A stretch of DNA of 64,000 bases from Theobroma cacao. Its lineage: Eukaryota > Streptophyta > Magnoliopsida > Malvales > Malvaceae. The stretch spans positions 17,105,983 to 17,169,982 of the forward strand of contig NC_030856.1 in NCBI RefSeq assembly GCF_000208745.1. Direction: 5' to 3'. The position numbers and the translations under genes are program-made. This document shows positions 46,699-59,052 of the stretch, piece after piece. The notes beneath the pieces are model-generated. The model saw only the letters and a program-made list of their open reading frames with translations, made no database searches and was not told the DNA's origin. The stretch's first letter is position 1; the number at the start of each line of letters is the position of its first letter.

Positions 46699-48180
46699 GC
46701 CTCCCAAGCTTAAGACTTTGCTAGTCCTTGAGCAAACATGAAATAAAATGAGATAACGCAAATGAAGAAAAACTTTTAACTAGAAATGAATTGCACCAAC
46801 TCATTAATCACCTTTAATATCTTTAAAAGTTAATCCATATTCTCAACTCTAAGAAACACACAAATATTATTCAAGTTCATGTTGTAATCCCAGTGCAAGC
46901 TTATTGTCAAATGGATTTTCATGTATGTGTGTGCAAACTTTCCACCTAGAACATTATACAATTCGGATAAGTTTATGTTTGTGTAAAAGTCAAATTAATA
47001 ATTGAGTTCCATAAGTTTGCTTTTCATCTCTCTCTCCACTAATGGAGACTAACACTAAGTTAAGGATCAATAGGACTTGAATGAGCCTGTAATGTATGGC
47101 TAAGGTCAAGGTCTGATAGAATAGTGTGTAACTCAAATCAACTTAAGCACTCTGTCAATCTAGGACCTATTAAGAGTTTTATTTTCCTTCACCTGATAAA
47201 CCTTTTTTTTCTTTTTTTTATTCAACACTTCAATATTTTTCTTTTTCTCAATTTCACACCCTTAAACTTATTCATTGTATTGGGTAGTGAAATGAATATA
47301 AACATACTTTTGAACATTTCATCATTTTTCATCTTTATTACCTTTTTCATTATTTGGCTCCTAATACTTCCTAAATTTACTTATGCAATTAGGAATGAGG
47401 AATGAAAAATTTGAATTATTTATTTAAGGGCATAAGCTAAAAAATAAGTGTTCAAACAAAGAAACGGTTTCATTAGGTTTAAATGGGGCAACTAAAGATA
47501 AATTATGTAAAGGAAAGCTAAAAACCTCATTCGGTCCAAAGATGGCCAAATCATCTTCTTAACTAAGTATAGCCTAGGATTTTGAATCGCGAGAAACTCA
47601 AACAAATTCTAGAAGCCAATACATAATTCAAAAATTCACATTCACATAGACTTTCTCTAAATATGCATAATGAATCTAGGCAAAAGATATGGTGCTCAAA
47701 TTGTAGAAATTTCATCCTAACAATAAAACTTAGTATAAAAATTTACATAACACTCGAACAATATTCACATGCATCAAAGAATCAAAATAGAATATAACTA
47801 AATTCTCATCATTGGATAGGTAAATTAAAAGAAATTGGCACAATTAAATCTAGTTCAAGTTTTTAAAACAAGCATAAAATTAAAAAAATTAACGAAAATA
47901 AAATAACCTAAAAATATCACAACTAATAACAATAAAACCTTCCCCCAAAACTTAAATTGCACATTGTCCTCGATGTGAAAGGCTAAAAAGAATAAGAAAA
48001 ATAACTCCCTTATCAATAGTGGTAGTGCATTGAAAACTCTAAGTTTCTTTTTCCTTGTCTTCATGCTTTCCAAACCTGCATACTCAACAAACAAGCTAGG
48101 GATATGTTATAACTACTTATTTAAATAGAAAAATAAAAACTAACTAAAATAACAACTAATTTGAAAAATTATAGTTTGGG
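46699..48180 (-). other. 3' untranslated part of the Athila/Tat-type relic
   Basis: No convincing frame. It opens with CCTCCCAAGCTTAAGAC and CTAGTCCTTGAGCAAAC (46700-46735). It later has ATTGTCCTCGATGTGAAA (about 47966), phrases I recognise from memory as typical of the region between pol and the 3' LTR in plant Tat/Athila-like elements. The 93-codon frame at 47124-47405 (plus) is hydrophobic low-complexity sequence and not supported as a gene. Confidence 0.5.
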
Positions 48181-48189
48181 TTGCCTCCC

Positions 48190-48476
48190 AATAAGCGTCT
48201 TTATAGTCACTAGCTTAAATATGATACCCTTTTTTTCTCTTCTTCATCACGGTAATAATGCTCGAATCTTTCTTTCATTACCTTGAATGCTTTTGTGAGC
48301 ATACTAAAAATCTCAATATAGCTAGAAGGTAAAACTTTTACCACTTTAAAGGTTATCCACCAACATGGTTGAAGTTGCCTTGGTAAAAAATGGTTGTGTG
48401 AACTAGAAAGTACTATTTGTTGTCCAACCTCAAAATCAAGATCACTCGAAGGTGGTGAATTATGCTTGTCATAACA
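48190..48476 (-). pseudogene. Integrase C-terminus relic (Athila/Tat type)
   Basis: The minus strand reads FEVGQQIVLSSS, then LPRQLQPCW and FKVVKVLPSS, then AFKVMKERFEHYY. The layout resembles the end of Tat/Athila integrase (GQ-x-VLLF...PGKL-x-S-x-W...AFKVNGQRLKHY). The match is weak but in the right order and place. Confidence 0.5.
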
Positions 48477-48689
48477 CTACTTAGTTTTCACATTTGATGG
48501 TAGTGGCTTTGACTCACGAGTTAATGTTGGCTTACTTATAAGTGGCGGAGTAGGAGTAGGAGTACCTTTATCTTCATTAATTAGGTATACTTTATAGCAA
48601 TTATCTATGGTTGAAGTGTTGGTATATGCCTTTAAGCCAATTGGATTGGTCAAGGGATATAGATTGTCATTTAATGCATACTTAATCAC
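48477..48689 (-). pseudogene. Segment preceding RT in an Athila/Tat-type pol
   Basis: A 70-codon frame reads TSTIDNCYKVYLINEDKG and ends ESKPLPSNVKTK. It resembles the linker ending LKPLPSHLKY just before RT in Tat/Athila polyproteins. Here it runs directly into the integrase C-terminus, so RT, RNase H and most of integrase are missing. Confidence 0.5.
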
Positions 48690-48714
48690 ATAACTATATG
48701 TGATAAAGATTTTC

Positions 48715-50192
48715 CTTCATGTTAGTGCAATAATAAAGAGTTGTTAAGTACTAATTCGATGAAGCCCATGTGCTTAAAAAAAAATTGGATGAAGCCCATG
48801 GAACATAAAGGTCTTGTAAAAGAATTGTAAAGTTGTTACAATTATGAGATCACTATGCATCAAAGCCATGTTCCTACAATCGTTCGTGGTCATTGTATTG
48901 TCAAGACTGAGCATTGATAATGCTTATAGACTGGTACATGTTAAGCCTCTTTACTTGGAAAGTAAGCAATCGATCTCATAGATTGAAGTATAAGAGAAAC
49001 TTAAGGATAACATGTGGGTGCTTGTTAAAGAACAAGTTCACTAAACATGACCTACTATGAAAACTCTATTTGGTATTTCACTCAAGTGTCTATGGAATAT
49101 GTTCTCATGTGATAATTCTGCAACTAGTCCTCAAAGTTGAGATATTGAGTCATCTTGTGTAGGGAATGACATACTCTGATTTAACCCCTATGAGTTTGGA
49201 GGAGACTAAATGCTTGAGCAAGGTGTTTTCGGGTATGCCATGAAGCATGCAAAGGTGAATGAGTTTTCAAAAGAGGATTCATCGCCCCAATTGATATGAA
49301 GGGATGTATATCACTTGTTCTCAATTCTTGATAAACCTGTCTAAAGTCTTTGGTCAAAGTAGGATGAATTTGAGGAAAGTTAGTTTCCTAAATTCATAAG
49401 GTTAGTCTTGAATTATGGGAACTAATATAGAATGTGATAGGTAGACACAAACCAATGCTTAATGACATATTTGGGATATTTAATGAAAGGACTGTATTGC
49501 ACTTAGAGGCTTATCACTGAAGGGCTTTGTCAAATTCTTTAATTGACTCTCCAACATTTGGTTGGTCATGATCTATTGCTATAGGCCGCTCATGATCTAT
49601 AAATATAAATCAATTTTCAAATTGAAATTTGATTAGGATTTATATTTATTGCCAACATGTTATAAGCTTAATCAATCAGACCCATTAAGTGACATGATTG
49701 GGATTAAATAAGGATAATCAATTAAGTTGGACTTAATTAGAATAGACCAAAATAAAGTGGAAAATTAATTAAGTTTACAAGGACTTAATTGAATTAAAAT
49801 ATAACTATTGTATCTAGAGTTACAACTTAGTTTGGCTATATAAATATGTTATGTTAGCTAGCTAAAACTCTAAGCCTCTAGCTACTTCTTAGGCATTTCA
49901 TAAAAATAAGGAAAGAAAAAATAGTTTTCTTTGTCTAATAGAAATAAGATTCGATAAGAATTTTTTGTCTTTTTATTTTAAAAACAAAACTTGATAGAAT
50001 AAGTAAAATTCTACCTTTGAAAATGTCTTATTCGGTCATTATGTGGACTACTGTTAGAGGCCTAACACTTGGGTGTCTGAAAATTTGACAAATCTTAAAG
50101 GTGAAGAAGCAAAGATTTTGATTTCAGATTGATTTGTTTTCTTTTTGCGTTACTTGCTTCATCACAAGCCTTTGGGATTTAATTATCTCCTA
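48715..50192 (+). mobile_element. Probable Ty1/copia 5' LTR with primer site (borders approximate)
   Basis: Foreign to the flanking Athila/Tat relic, no frame. CTATAAATATAAATC lies at about 49597-49611 and TATATAAATATG at about 49838-49849. A decayed primer-binding sequence (TCGATATCTAGAGC, 50196-50209, compare TTGGTATCAGAGC) follows the apparent end near 50192. No copia coding region follows, so most of the element is deleted. Exact start not found. Confidence 0.45.
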
Positions 50193-50370
50193 ATTTCGAT
50201 ATCTAGAGCAAAGTATATAATACTTAAACTTGTAAATGTTTATAATTAATTTAAAAATTACATGAAAAACACAATCATTGATCTTAAGAGATTTGACAGT
50301 TTCTTTAATTAAATGCTTATTCTATTTTTCTATTGTGTTATATTTTTAATTTCTTAATTATTTTCATGCT

Positions 50371-51038
50371 TTAGCATGAGGTCGAATCCCAACATGAAGG
50401 ATTTTTAGTTGTATTGAAAATAGTAAAGTCAACTACCTCATCCCCAACTCTGAAAGGTATTTTACCTTCTTTTACATCGATGAGTGCGCTTGTAGTGGCC
50501 AAGAATGGACGTCCTAGTATAATCATAACCTTTTGATCCTTTTTAATCTCGAGTATAAGGAAGTCCACTAGAATGTATAATTTCCCCACCTTAATCAAGA
50601 CATCCTTTATAATCCTAAAGGATTTCCTTATTGTCCTGTCTATTAACTACAATTTGAATATAGTAGGTTGAATCTCCTTCAATCCCAGTCTCCTAGCAAT
50701 AAACACAGGAATAATTGAGACATTAACACCTAAATCACACAAAGCTTTAAAAAAATTAGCATTATCAATGGAGAAAGTGATAGAAAACCTCCCTAGGTCT
50801 TTAAGCTTTGGTGGAAGCTTGTTCTAGATTAACGCATTACACTCCTTAATGAGTGTAACTGTCTTGAAATCTTCTAGTTTCCTCTTCTTCATCACATTGT
50901 CCTTCAAAAACTTCACATATGATGGCATTTGCTCCAAAGCTTACGAGAAAAGGATGTTGGTGTGAAGCTTTTTGAATACCTCAAAAAACTTTTGGAAGTG
51001 CCTATCAAGTTTTTGTTTCTAAAGGCATTGAGGAAATG
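50371..51038 (-). pseudogene. Athila/Tat-type protease relic
   Basis: Minus-strand codons read, in order, ALEQMPSYVKFLKDNVMKKR, NALI then a stop then NKLPPKLKDLG, ALCDLGVNVSIIPV, VGKLYILVDFLILE, MIILGRPFLATTSALIDV and FRVGDEVVDFTIF. CDLG-A/V-x and ILGRPFLAT are diagnostic of the protease of this lineage. Its active site here is DLG. Interrupted by stops; the gag side continues after the solo LTR at 53232. Confidence 0.85.
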
Positions 51039-53226
51039 TGTGAGACCTTGACCTTTATAGACTCGTACATAGAAATATACGCGATATCCCTAATTAGGGG
51101 TAATTTCGTCATTTTCTCAATAAGCCCATAAAAGTAAGTTTTAAACAATATTATGGCTTAAGTAGGCCTAAAGCATAAATGAATGATGAAAATATGGGTG
51201 AAATGACAAGGAAATAAAAATTTTGATGATTTTCATGTTCTGGACGTAAAATGGTAATTTTGTCACTCGAGGATAAAATGGGAATTTTTAGAATTTTACA
51301 CCACCTGACACTTATCATGCCCATGGATTTCAGCCATTAACATTTTACATTGTGGATAATTGAAACATTTTATGTGGTGGAGAGAGATTACTTAATGGAT
51401 AAGTATTACACATGGACTAATGGAAACATGCCATGTGTCAAGCTTAGATTATGCTAGAATTTCCTTGTAAAATCTATTTAAAGCTCTCTTAGTCTCACCC
51501 ATATGGCTGGCCAAAGCATGAAGTGAAGAAGAAAGGAAAGAACACAAACCCTAGGTGGGAAAATTGAAGAAAAAGTATGGGATTTCAAGGATTAAGCTAA
51601 TTTGTGAAGGGGCATTTTTTTAATTTCCAAGGGAGTGGATAAGCTTGGGCCATAAATATCCTCTCGTTCTAGCAACTTCTTGGGATTTCCAGTAGCTTCT
51701 TCTTCTTGTTCTCTTCCCTCTCACGTTTCTTCAATTCTTCCATGGAAGCTTGATGTGAAGCTTTCATAACTTTCTCTCTCTAGCTCTAATTTTTATACCC
51801 TGGTGCTCTTTTGACTAGAACCCTTGTATTCTTCCACTCTCTCATTTTAAAACCCTTGAAAATGATGAAAATCTTGTTTTCATACTCTCTCACTAGTTAG
51901 GTGTTTTAAAGAGAGAAAGAGGAAGCTTTATTAATAGCTTGAGAGCTTTTGGAAAGAAGTTCAAAGTTAGAAAGCTATCAAGGTGAGTAGTAAACTAGTA
52001 TTGGGTTTTAAGTGTTGAGAATGACTAGACATTTGATATGTGAATATTTTGTAGTTGAGATTGTTAATTCACTTTGGAGTGATAGGAAAGTGAAAATGGA
52101 TGGCCATTTAAATGGCAATTGAAAGCTAGCTAAAACATAGCTTTTAAGGTTTATAGTATGTAAATTGACATTATGGAAATGTTAATTTGATGGTAGGTGC
52201 TAACGAAGCCCCATCACCCCAATTAGATCATTAAGGGAATTAAGAGTCGGCCAGAGGCTCAACGAATACCGGTGAGTGGACTTGCATTTCAAACTTGTTT
52301 TNTGCATATGAGATGATGATGATGGGAGGGTGCATATGATGATTGATATATATATATACATATATGGTATATGGTTGTAAATGCAAATATGTGAGCATTT
52401 GATTTGTTGAAATTTGGGGAGTTTACATGTGTTACATGTTGCTATTGTTATTTTAGCAGGATGGCTTGTTTTAAAGGAAAATGAGACTTTTTCCTTTATG
52501 TTCTGACTCTCGCTGCAATGAGAAACTCTCGGGTTTGAGGGCCTTCACCAGACCTGGTTCTCGCTGCAGCGAGAATGAAGTTTGCGGCAGCGAGAAACTT
52601 TCTATCCATTTTGGCTAACTTGTGGGTTTTGCTATATTTTTCGATTCTTTGGTACCATAGTTGAGTATTGATCTTTTAAGTGATTTACTCATGAGGGGTT
52701 TACATGATGGGTTCTATTAAGAACTAGAACAAATTGCATTGTTTTGAGAAAATGAGTGCATCATGATTTCGATAAACATTCCTTATGGTATGCTTATTCC
52801 CTTCTTGTTCACTCATTGAGTTTATGCTCACCACTTTTAACTTCATGTTTTCAGATTAAGAAACAGTCGGTAACTAAGACGAGGTATCCTCGTGGGCTTG
52901 TATCCATTTTTTGGTAGGTGTCTAGGCATTCAGTAGCTGTACATTCGTCCGAGTCTCTCCGCTAGACATCGAGTCTCCTTTTGTTGTGTATAGACGAACC
53001 TAATGTGAATTATTAAGATAAATGTGTAGATAGTGTATATACACCTATTTGGTATGCCAATACGAAGTGGCAATGCTTAACATTATTTTGATTCTAAGTT
53101 ATGATATATGTCTTAGTAGTTTATGATGGAATGTTGAACATGTCAGATTAATAGGTTTGTTTGGGCTTAGTGGACTACGTCCATTGGTCCATGCGCTGGT
53201 CATGACCCGGAATTTGGGTCGTGACA
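51039..53226 (+). mobile_element. Chromovirus solo LTR C
   Basis: TGTGAGACCTTG...GGGTCGTGACA, with AAATG on both sides (51034-51038 and 53227-53231). It has TATA-like CATAAATA (51651-51658), donor AAG|GTGAGTAG (about 51980), acceptor-like GGTAG (52196-52200), second donor CGGTGAGTGG (52270), a perfect 18-bp palindrome TTCTCGCTGCAGCGAGAA (52558-52575) and acceptor TTTTCAG (52848-52856). The module is absent. An N at 52302 replaces about 200 bp present in other copies. Confidence 0.9.
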
Positions 53227-53231
53227 AAATG

Positions 53232-54101
53232 GTGATAGTGGTAAGCTTGCCTTTGCTTCATTCTCTTGATTTTGGTGATCAATTGTCTCAATCACTAATT
53301 CATTCTCAAAACACTTATCTTGAAGTTTGGCTTTTGTAACACTATTCTCACCTCTTTTTCGCTCCTTAGGGTGATTGATATAACTTGTTCCTTACCTTCT
53401 CTCCTAAAATTCACTTCAGTATCACTAGGTAAGGTCCCTTAAGCTCTGTTGGTAGATAAGTTGGCAAGTTGACCAACCTGAATCTTGAGGTTTCATAGTG
53501 ATGCTGTTTGACTTTGGATGATGCTATTAGTCTATGTCATGTATTGACTTAACAAATCCTCCACAGTTGGCTTCTTTTCTAATATAAGCACTCTTGCTTG
53601 CTTTTGGAATCTCGAAGGTGCATTTTAAAGTTGAGGATGATCCTTGATTATTGGCCAAAGAGAAGTTTGGATGGTTTCCCCACCCTGGATTGTAAGTGTT
53701 AGAGTAAGGGCTATTCTACTCTCTGTTCCCCACAAATTTCATTATTTTTATCAAACTTGGACACTAATGGCTTGCATGATGATCTGCATAATATTCAAAA
53801 GCTACAAAAAGACTTTGAATGGAGTTAATATCAAAAGATTCTAGTGTCTTGGTTAGAGTTGCTGCCTGCTCAGATAATGCCGAAAAAGCATCTACATCAT
53901 GAATTCCAACCATTCTCCTATGCATTTATCACTCAGTTGGCCACTGGTAGTTATTTGTAGCCATCTCGTCCAACAAATCATATGCCTCATCAATTGATTT
54001 AGCCATTAAAACTCTTCATGCAACAACATCAATGGTAGTCCAAACATGACCACTCAAACGATTGTAAAATGTCTATAGTTGAAGCCACTTTGGAAGACCA
54101 T
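53232..54101 (-). pseudogene. Athila/Tat-type gag relic
   Basis: Minus-strand codons give FYNRLSGHVWTTIDVVAW, AKSIDEAYDLLDEMATNNYQ, then SNTYNPGWGNHPNFSLANNQ and QGSSSTLK. FYNGL..., EAY-x-L-x-E-x-MA-x-N and NPGW-NHPNFSW are hallmarks of this gag. Several stops. Together with 50371-51038 this forms one gag-protease unit split by solo LTR C; its upstream part was removed or displaced by the element at 54102. Confidence 0.85.
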
Positions 54102-56664
54102 TGTCACGACCCAAATTACGGGCCATGAGCGGCACATGGACCCAATGAGCATGGCCACTAAGTCCAAGCAAGCTTATTTATATAACCTGTTCATCAATCT
54201 ATTGAGTATTCCTAAAGTCACATTTCATGATCCCAACTGTAAGTACTTGAATGATATTCTACCATGATCAAATATTCGCATGTTTATATATATATTACCC
54301 CAAAATGGTGCTAACCATCACCAACTCATAATGGCGTTACCACTCAAAGTATATATATATATTGTCTAAGACAAGTATCTTAAAAATTTACATTTCGTTT
54401 ACGTATATATAGCACTCGACTTCCAGTAGAGCGACCTTGACGAAGGTACAGCTATTGAATGCCAAGATACCTACCAAAGAGACGAGCCCACATGGACACC
54501 TTGACCTAGGTTCCAACTGCCTCCTGATCTGAAAACATGAAGTTAAAAACTGTGAGTATGAACTCAGTGAATGAACATACGAAGAAAACAAGCAATTAAT
54601 AAGAAAAATTTAAAAATCATGATGCACTTGTTTTGAAAACAATGCAATTTAGTTTAATTTCTTCTCTAACCCCTTGTTTCGAACATTGGTAAATAAACTC
54701 TTAGTGTTGCAAAGACCCATGCTCAATCATGAAGATAAAAGAGTGAAGAAAAATTATATCAAAAACCGACCAAGGTAGCAACGTGATAGCACGTTTCTCG
54801 CTATAGCGAAAGGCATTATTGGTTTGCGTATGTTTTTGTTTTTCAAGCATATCTCCCACTACAGATGTCCAATTGACATGATTGTTAGATCATTAGAAAG
54901 CTAAGAGGTAGCGATATGACTTTAATGTTTACCACTTTGCCTAGTTCTGACAAGAAAGTGGTCAAAATTGCTGTCAAAGTGACAGCACAGCACCACCACC
55001 TGAGAGTTTCTAGCTACAGCAAGAATCCATTCTCGCTGTAGCCAAATTCCTTGCTGCAACCAAATTCCTTACTGCAATCAACATCAATTTGAAAATACTT
55101 AACAACTTTCACTGTTCAACATGCAAGATGCCACATACATTGCAATCATGTACTATATTCATAAACTTTTTACTACGCATGTATATATATATATATATAA
55201 ACATGAATACCACCACCTCCTTCAGCCAACATGCACTCCCCACACGCACATCATTACCGGCATGTGCACTACCTACTCCGTACATGCACAGTTGTAAGTG
55301 TCACAACATCATCATTCGATCGGCATATGCACTGCCCACTCCGCATATGCACGGTTGTAGTTGTCACAACATCGTCATTCAACCGGCATATGCACTGCCC
55401 ACTCCGCACATGCACGGTTACATCGATTACACAAAATTACTTAGCAATACATATCATATATTTTTATATACATATCAGCATCATATAAAGGTATAGAGAT
55501 TCATCACAATCATGTTCCACATCACCAAAAACATTTCACTAAAGGCTTGTTCCCATGCATTTTATAGAAAAACAATTAAAATGTCTTAATCAACCACATG
55601 TATCTTAATTCCAAAACATTTTGTGCAAGTTCACTCACTAGTATTTGTTGAATCTTTACTCGATTCCAACCTCCACTAATGGTCCAAATGGAATTGTGGG
55701 GCCTCGTTAGGACCTATCATCACAACAACATCACACCCAACCCGATTTGCATAATTATATTTCTAAAAGCTATCCACTAAATCATGTTCTGCTAGTTGCT
55801 TTTAACTAGCTTCCATCTACCATTAAGTGACTATATATTTTCACTACTCTAGTCACACTACAATGAATAACCCACCTAAACTACAAAACACTCACTGATC
55901 TAGCCACTAGCCAATCTCAACAACTTAAAAAAAATCAACTCAACTTCACTACTCACCTTGGTAGCTTTATAATTAAATTTCTTTTCCAAAAGCTTTCAAA
56001 CTATCATGAAAATCTCACTTTCTCTCCCTAAAACGTCCAACTAGTGAGAGAGTGTAATAAGGAAAGGTTTTTGAGGGTTTTTTATGGTGAAAAAGTAGAA
56101 GAGCACAAAGAACTTTAAGAAATGGTACACAAAAACATGAAAAATCAGGGTTAACTCAAGGAAATATTTGCAAATTCGAGGCAAGCTTCCATGGGGGGGT
56201 GAGAGAACATGGGAGAGGAAGGAGAAGAAAAAGAAGTGCTAGAAATTTGAAGAACATCCTAGAAACTTAGATTTTGATGGCTTAAGTTTATCCATTTCTA
56301 GCAAAATTACCAAAATGCCCTTAACTATGTCATTTTGTTTTTTCCATTACTTTTATGCAATCTTTTTACTTATTTAACACTAAGACAAGGTCCATAAAGG
56401 TGTAGAAATACTCGGGTTCATGAAAACTTGAAAATTTCATCTCGAGATGTAAAATGATCGTTTTACCCCTACCATAAAAATTATTGGTATTTCTATCTTC
56501 TTCATTATCTTATCCTCATCCATTCATTCCTTAGGCCTACTTGGACCTTAATAACATTAGAAAACAAATTTCAAGGGCTGACCAGAAGAAATGACGAAAT
56601 TACCTTTAGTTTGTGTTATCGTGTCTACTGCTAGTTACGGGTCAATAAGGGTCAAGGTCTCAGA
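54102..56664 (-). repeat. 3' LTR of the minus-strand chromovirus
   Basis: TGTCACGACCCAA...GTCTCAGA on the plus strand. It has acceptor (RC of CTGAAAACATGAAG near 54528), palindromes (54795-54815, 55000-55050), module (54849-54987), TA repeat, 63-bp tandem repeat (55258-55425), second donor equivalent (RC of TTCACTCACTAG, near 55630) and first donor (boundary 55956/55957). The TATA site is damaged. Confidence 0.9.
55258..55425. repeat. 63-bp tandem repeat with GCATATGC words
   Basis: Units start at 55258, 55321 and 55384 (CGGCATATGCACTGCCCACT...). The same array is at about 62965-63130 in the other LTR. It occupies the place of the 54-bp GTGCAC array of other copies. Frames crossing it (55089-55496 and others) reflect the 63-bp period. 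Confidence 0.88.
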
Positions 56665-56680
56665 TTCTCCCCCACTAAAA
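56665..56680 (-). other. Polypurine tract of the minus-strand chromovirus
   Basis: The reverse complement reads TTTTAGTGGGGGAGAA directly before the LTR start. Confidence 0.85.
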
Positions 56681-56738
56681 GAAATTCAGTCCTCAAATTT
56701 AGATCTGGTATAAGATAGCGTACCTCTAAGTATTAAAG

Positions 56739-57457
56739 AGGTGCGGATACTTTGTCTGTATCTCTTCCTCGGTTTCCCACGTTACCTCCTTGCTGGTGTG
56801 GTTTCATCATAACACCTTTACTGAGGCCACATCTTTTGAACGGAGCTTTTTGACTTTCCAATTCAAGATGGCTACCGGTTGCTCGTCATAGGTCAAATCA
56901 TCTTTCAGCTGGATATTTTCATACTGTATTACATGCGATGGATCCGGATTATACTTCCTAAACATTGACACATGAAATACGAGGTGAATATTCGAGAGGT
57001 CTGGCGGTAATGCCAAACGATATGCTACTGCTCTAACCCTTTCTAAGATCTCGAAGAGTCTTATATACCGAGGACTTAATTTTCCATTCTTGCCAAATCT
57101 CATTGCCCTTTTTGTTGGTGAGACCTTAAAAAATACGTGATCTCCCACTTGAAACTCCAAGTCCCTCCGTCTGTTATCAGCATAGGACTTTTGTCTACTT
57201 TGTGCTCTTAACATCCTCTGATGGATCATGCGTATTTTCTCGGTGGTGTCCTGCACCAACTCAGGCCCCAAGAGTTTCCTCTCTCCTACCTCTAACCATC
57301 CAATGGGTGACCTGCACCTCCGTTCATATAATGCTTCAAATGGTGCAATTCGGATGCTAGCTTGAAAACTATTATTATAGGCAAACTCCACTAAGGGTAG
57401 ATATCGATCCCACCTGACCCCAAGGTCTAGTACACAGGCCCTCAACATATCTTCCAA
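56739..57457 (-). pseudogene. Integrase C-terminus and chromodomain
   Basis: A 216-codon open stretch (57457 to 56807) runs from MEDMLRACVLDLGVRWDRYL through FQVGDHVFFKV, LPPDLSNIHLVFHVSMFRKY and YDEQPVAILNWKVKKLRSKD to VASVKVL. Two stops follow, then EVTWETEEEIQTKYPHLF to about 56739. The chromodomain and the integrase tail (GPF-like motif changed to IRLF) are clear. It is in the same frame as RNase H upstream. Confidence 0.9.
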
Positions 57458-58126
57458 TGTTTGTATCGTCCATTCAGATTAGCCATCAGTTTGTGGGTGG
57501 AAAGCATGCTAAAATCCAACTTAGCGCCCAAAGTTTCCTGCAACTTTCCCTAGAACCTACTAGTGAACTACGCTCCTCTATCAGATACTATAGAAATAGG
57601 GATACCATGCAGTCGTACTATCTCATCCACATAAACTCGAGCATATTGGGCAACACTGTAAGTAGTCTTGACCAGAAAAAATGAGCTGATTTCGTTAACC
57701 GATCTACTACATACCAAATTAAGTCGTAGCCCCCATTAGTTCGAGGCAAACCCATTACAAAGTCCATGGAATTATGCTCCCACTTTTGCTCGGGCACTAG
57801 TAACTGTTGTAGTAGCCTTGCAGGCTTTTGATGCTCGACCTTAACCTACTGACAAACCACGTACTTGGAGACGAACTTAGCTACATCTTTCTTGAGTCTT
57901 TCCCACCAATATACCTCATTCAAATCTTGACACATCTTTATAGCCCCTGGATGTACCACATAGGCTGCCATGTGTGCCTCCTCTAATATTTCTTTCCTTA
58001 ATCCACACTAGCGAACGCATAAAGTCTAGTTCCATACCTCAATACTCCATTTGTGCCTTTAGTAAACATTTTTCCTTTCCTTCTTTGAGGATCCTCTAAG
58101 GCCTTAGTTATGAACTCATCTTTACT
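57458..58126 (-). pseudogene. Integrase zinc finger and catalytic core, with stops
   Basis: EEAHMAAYVVHPGA near 57960-58000 keeps both His; the C-x2-C reads YVVC, losing the first Cys. Core Asp residues are in MDFVMGLPRTNGGYD near 57765 and IVSDRGA near 57580. The catalytic Glu is in SEWTIQ near 57465. Stops separate them. The plus-strand frame 57457-57684 is its shadow. Confidence 0.85.
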
Positions 58127-58996
58127 TTATGCTTTTTTAATCGGGTCCATTAAGATAGGCCTCACTTTAAAATGGGCTAGCAATGCATTTGTCTCTGAAA
58201 CTTCCAAATGCACACCCATGTCTCCCAATCTATGCATCTCCCTAATCAAGGATCTTCTATCTGCATAGATATGTGCCAGGTTTTCCATCAATTTTTGACT
58301 CAAGGCATTTGCCACTACATTTACCTTACCTGGATGGTAGAGAATAGTACAATCATAATCCTTTAGCAACTCCATCCACATACATTGCCGCAAATTAAGA
58401 TCCCTCTACTAAAATATATACTTCAGGCTTTTGTGGTCAGTATATATCTCACAAGTCTCACCATACAAATAATGTCTCCAAATCTTTAAGGCAAACACGA
58501 TTGTTGCCATGTCCAAATTGTGTGTGGGGTAATTCTGCTCATGCCTTTTAAGTTGCCTTGATGCATACGCAATCACCTTCCCATGCTGCATTAATACACA
58601 CCCTAAACCAACCCGCGATGCATCACAAAATACCGTGTAACCCCTTGTGCCTTGTGATAGGCTTAATACTGGAGCTGTGGTGAGACATGCCTTAAGCTTC
58701 TCAAAGTTATTCTCACAAGCATCTGACCACTCAAAATTCGTGTCCTTGCGTGTCAGCTTAGTCAGAGGGGCGACTATTTTGGAGAAGTCCTTTACATAAA
58801 GACGATAATAGCCAGCCAAACCCAAAAAGCTTCTGATCTCCGTAACTGATGTTTGCCTTGGCCACTTTTCCACTGCCTTGACTTTCTTTGGATCGACTTG
58901 TATCCCATCTTTGGATACCACATGTCCCAAGAATTCAACGCTTTCAAACCAGAACTCACACTTAGAGAACTTGGCATACAATCGATGTTCTCTCAA
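58127..58996 (-). pseudogene. RT thumb/connection and RNase H
   Basis: 58996-58409 reads [60 protein letters not shown], then the RNase H start [35 protein letters not shown] and [13 protein letters not shown], with the RNase H acidic residues present. After one stop, 58393-58127 continues [20 protein letters not shown]. This is the longest intact domain in the window. Confidence 0.92.
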
Positions 58997-59052
58997 AGTT
59001 TAGAGCACTATCCTAAGATACTACTCGTGCTCCTCTCGGCTTTTAGAGTAGA

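Noticed and set aside
47124..47405. 93-codon hydrophobic frame that could suggest a membrane protein
   Set aside because: It lies in the low-complexity T-rich 3' region of an Athila/Tat relic, with no start context or conservation to support it.
55258..55425. Possible CRISPR-like array
   Set aside because: Units are contiguous, with no unique spacers, in a plant LTR. The 54-bp and 28-bp arrays fail for the same reason.
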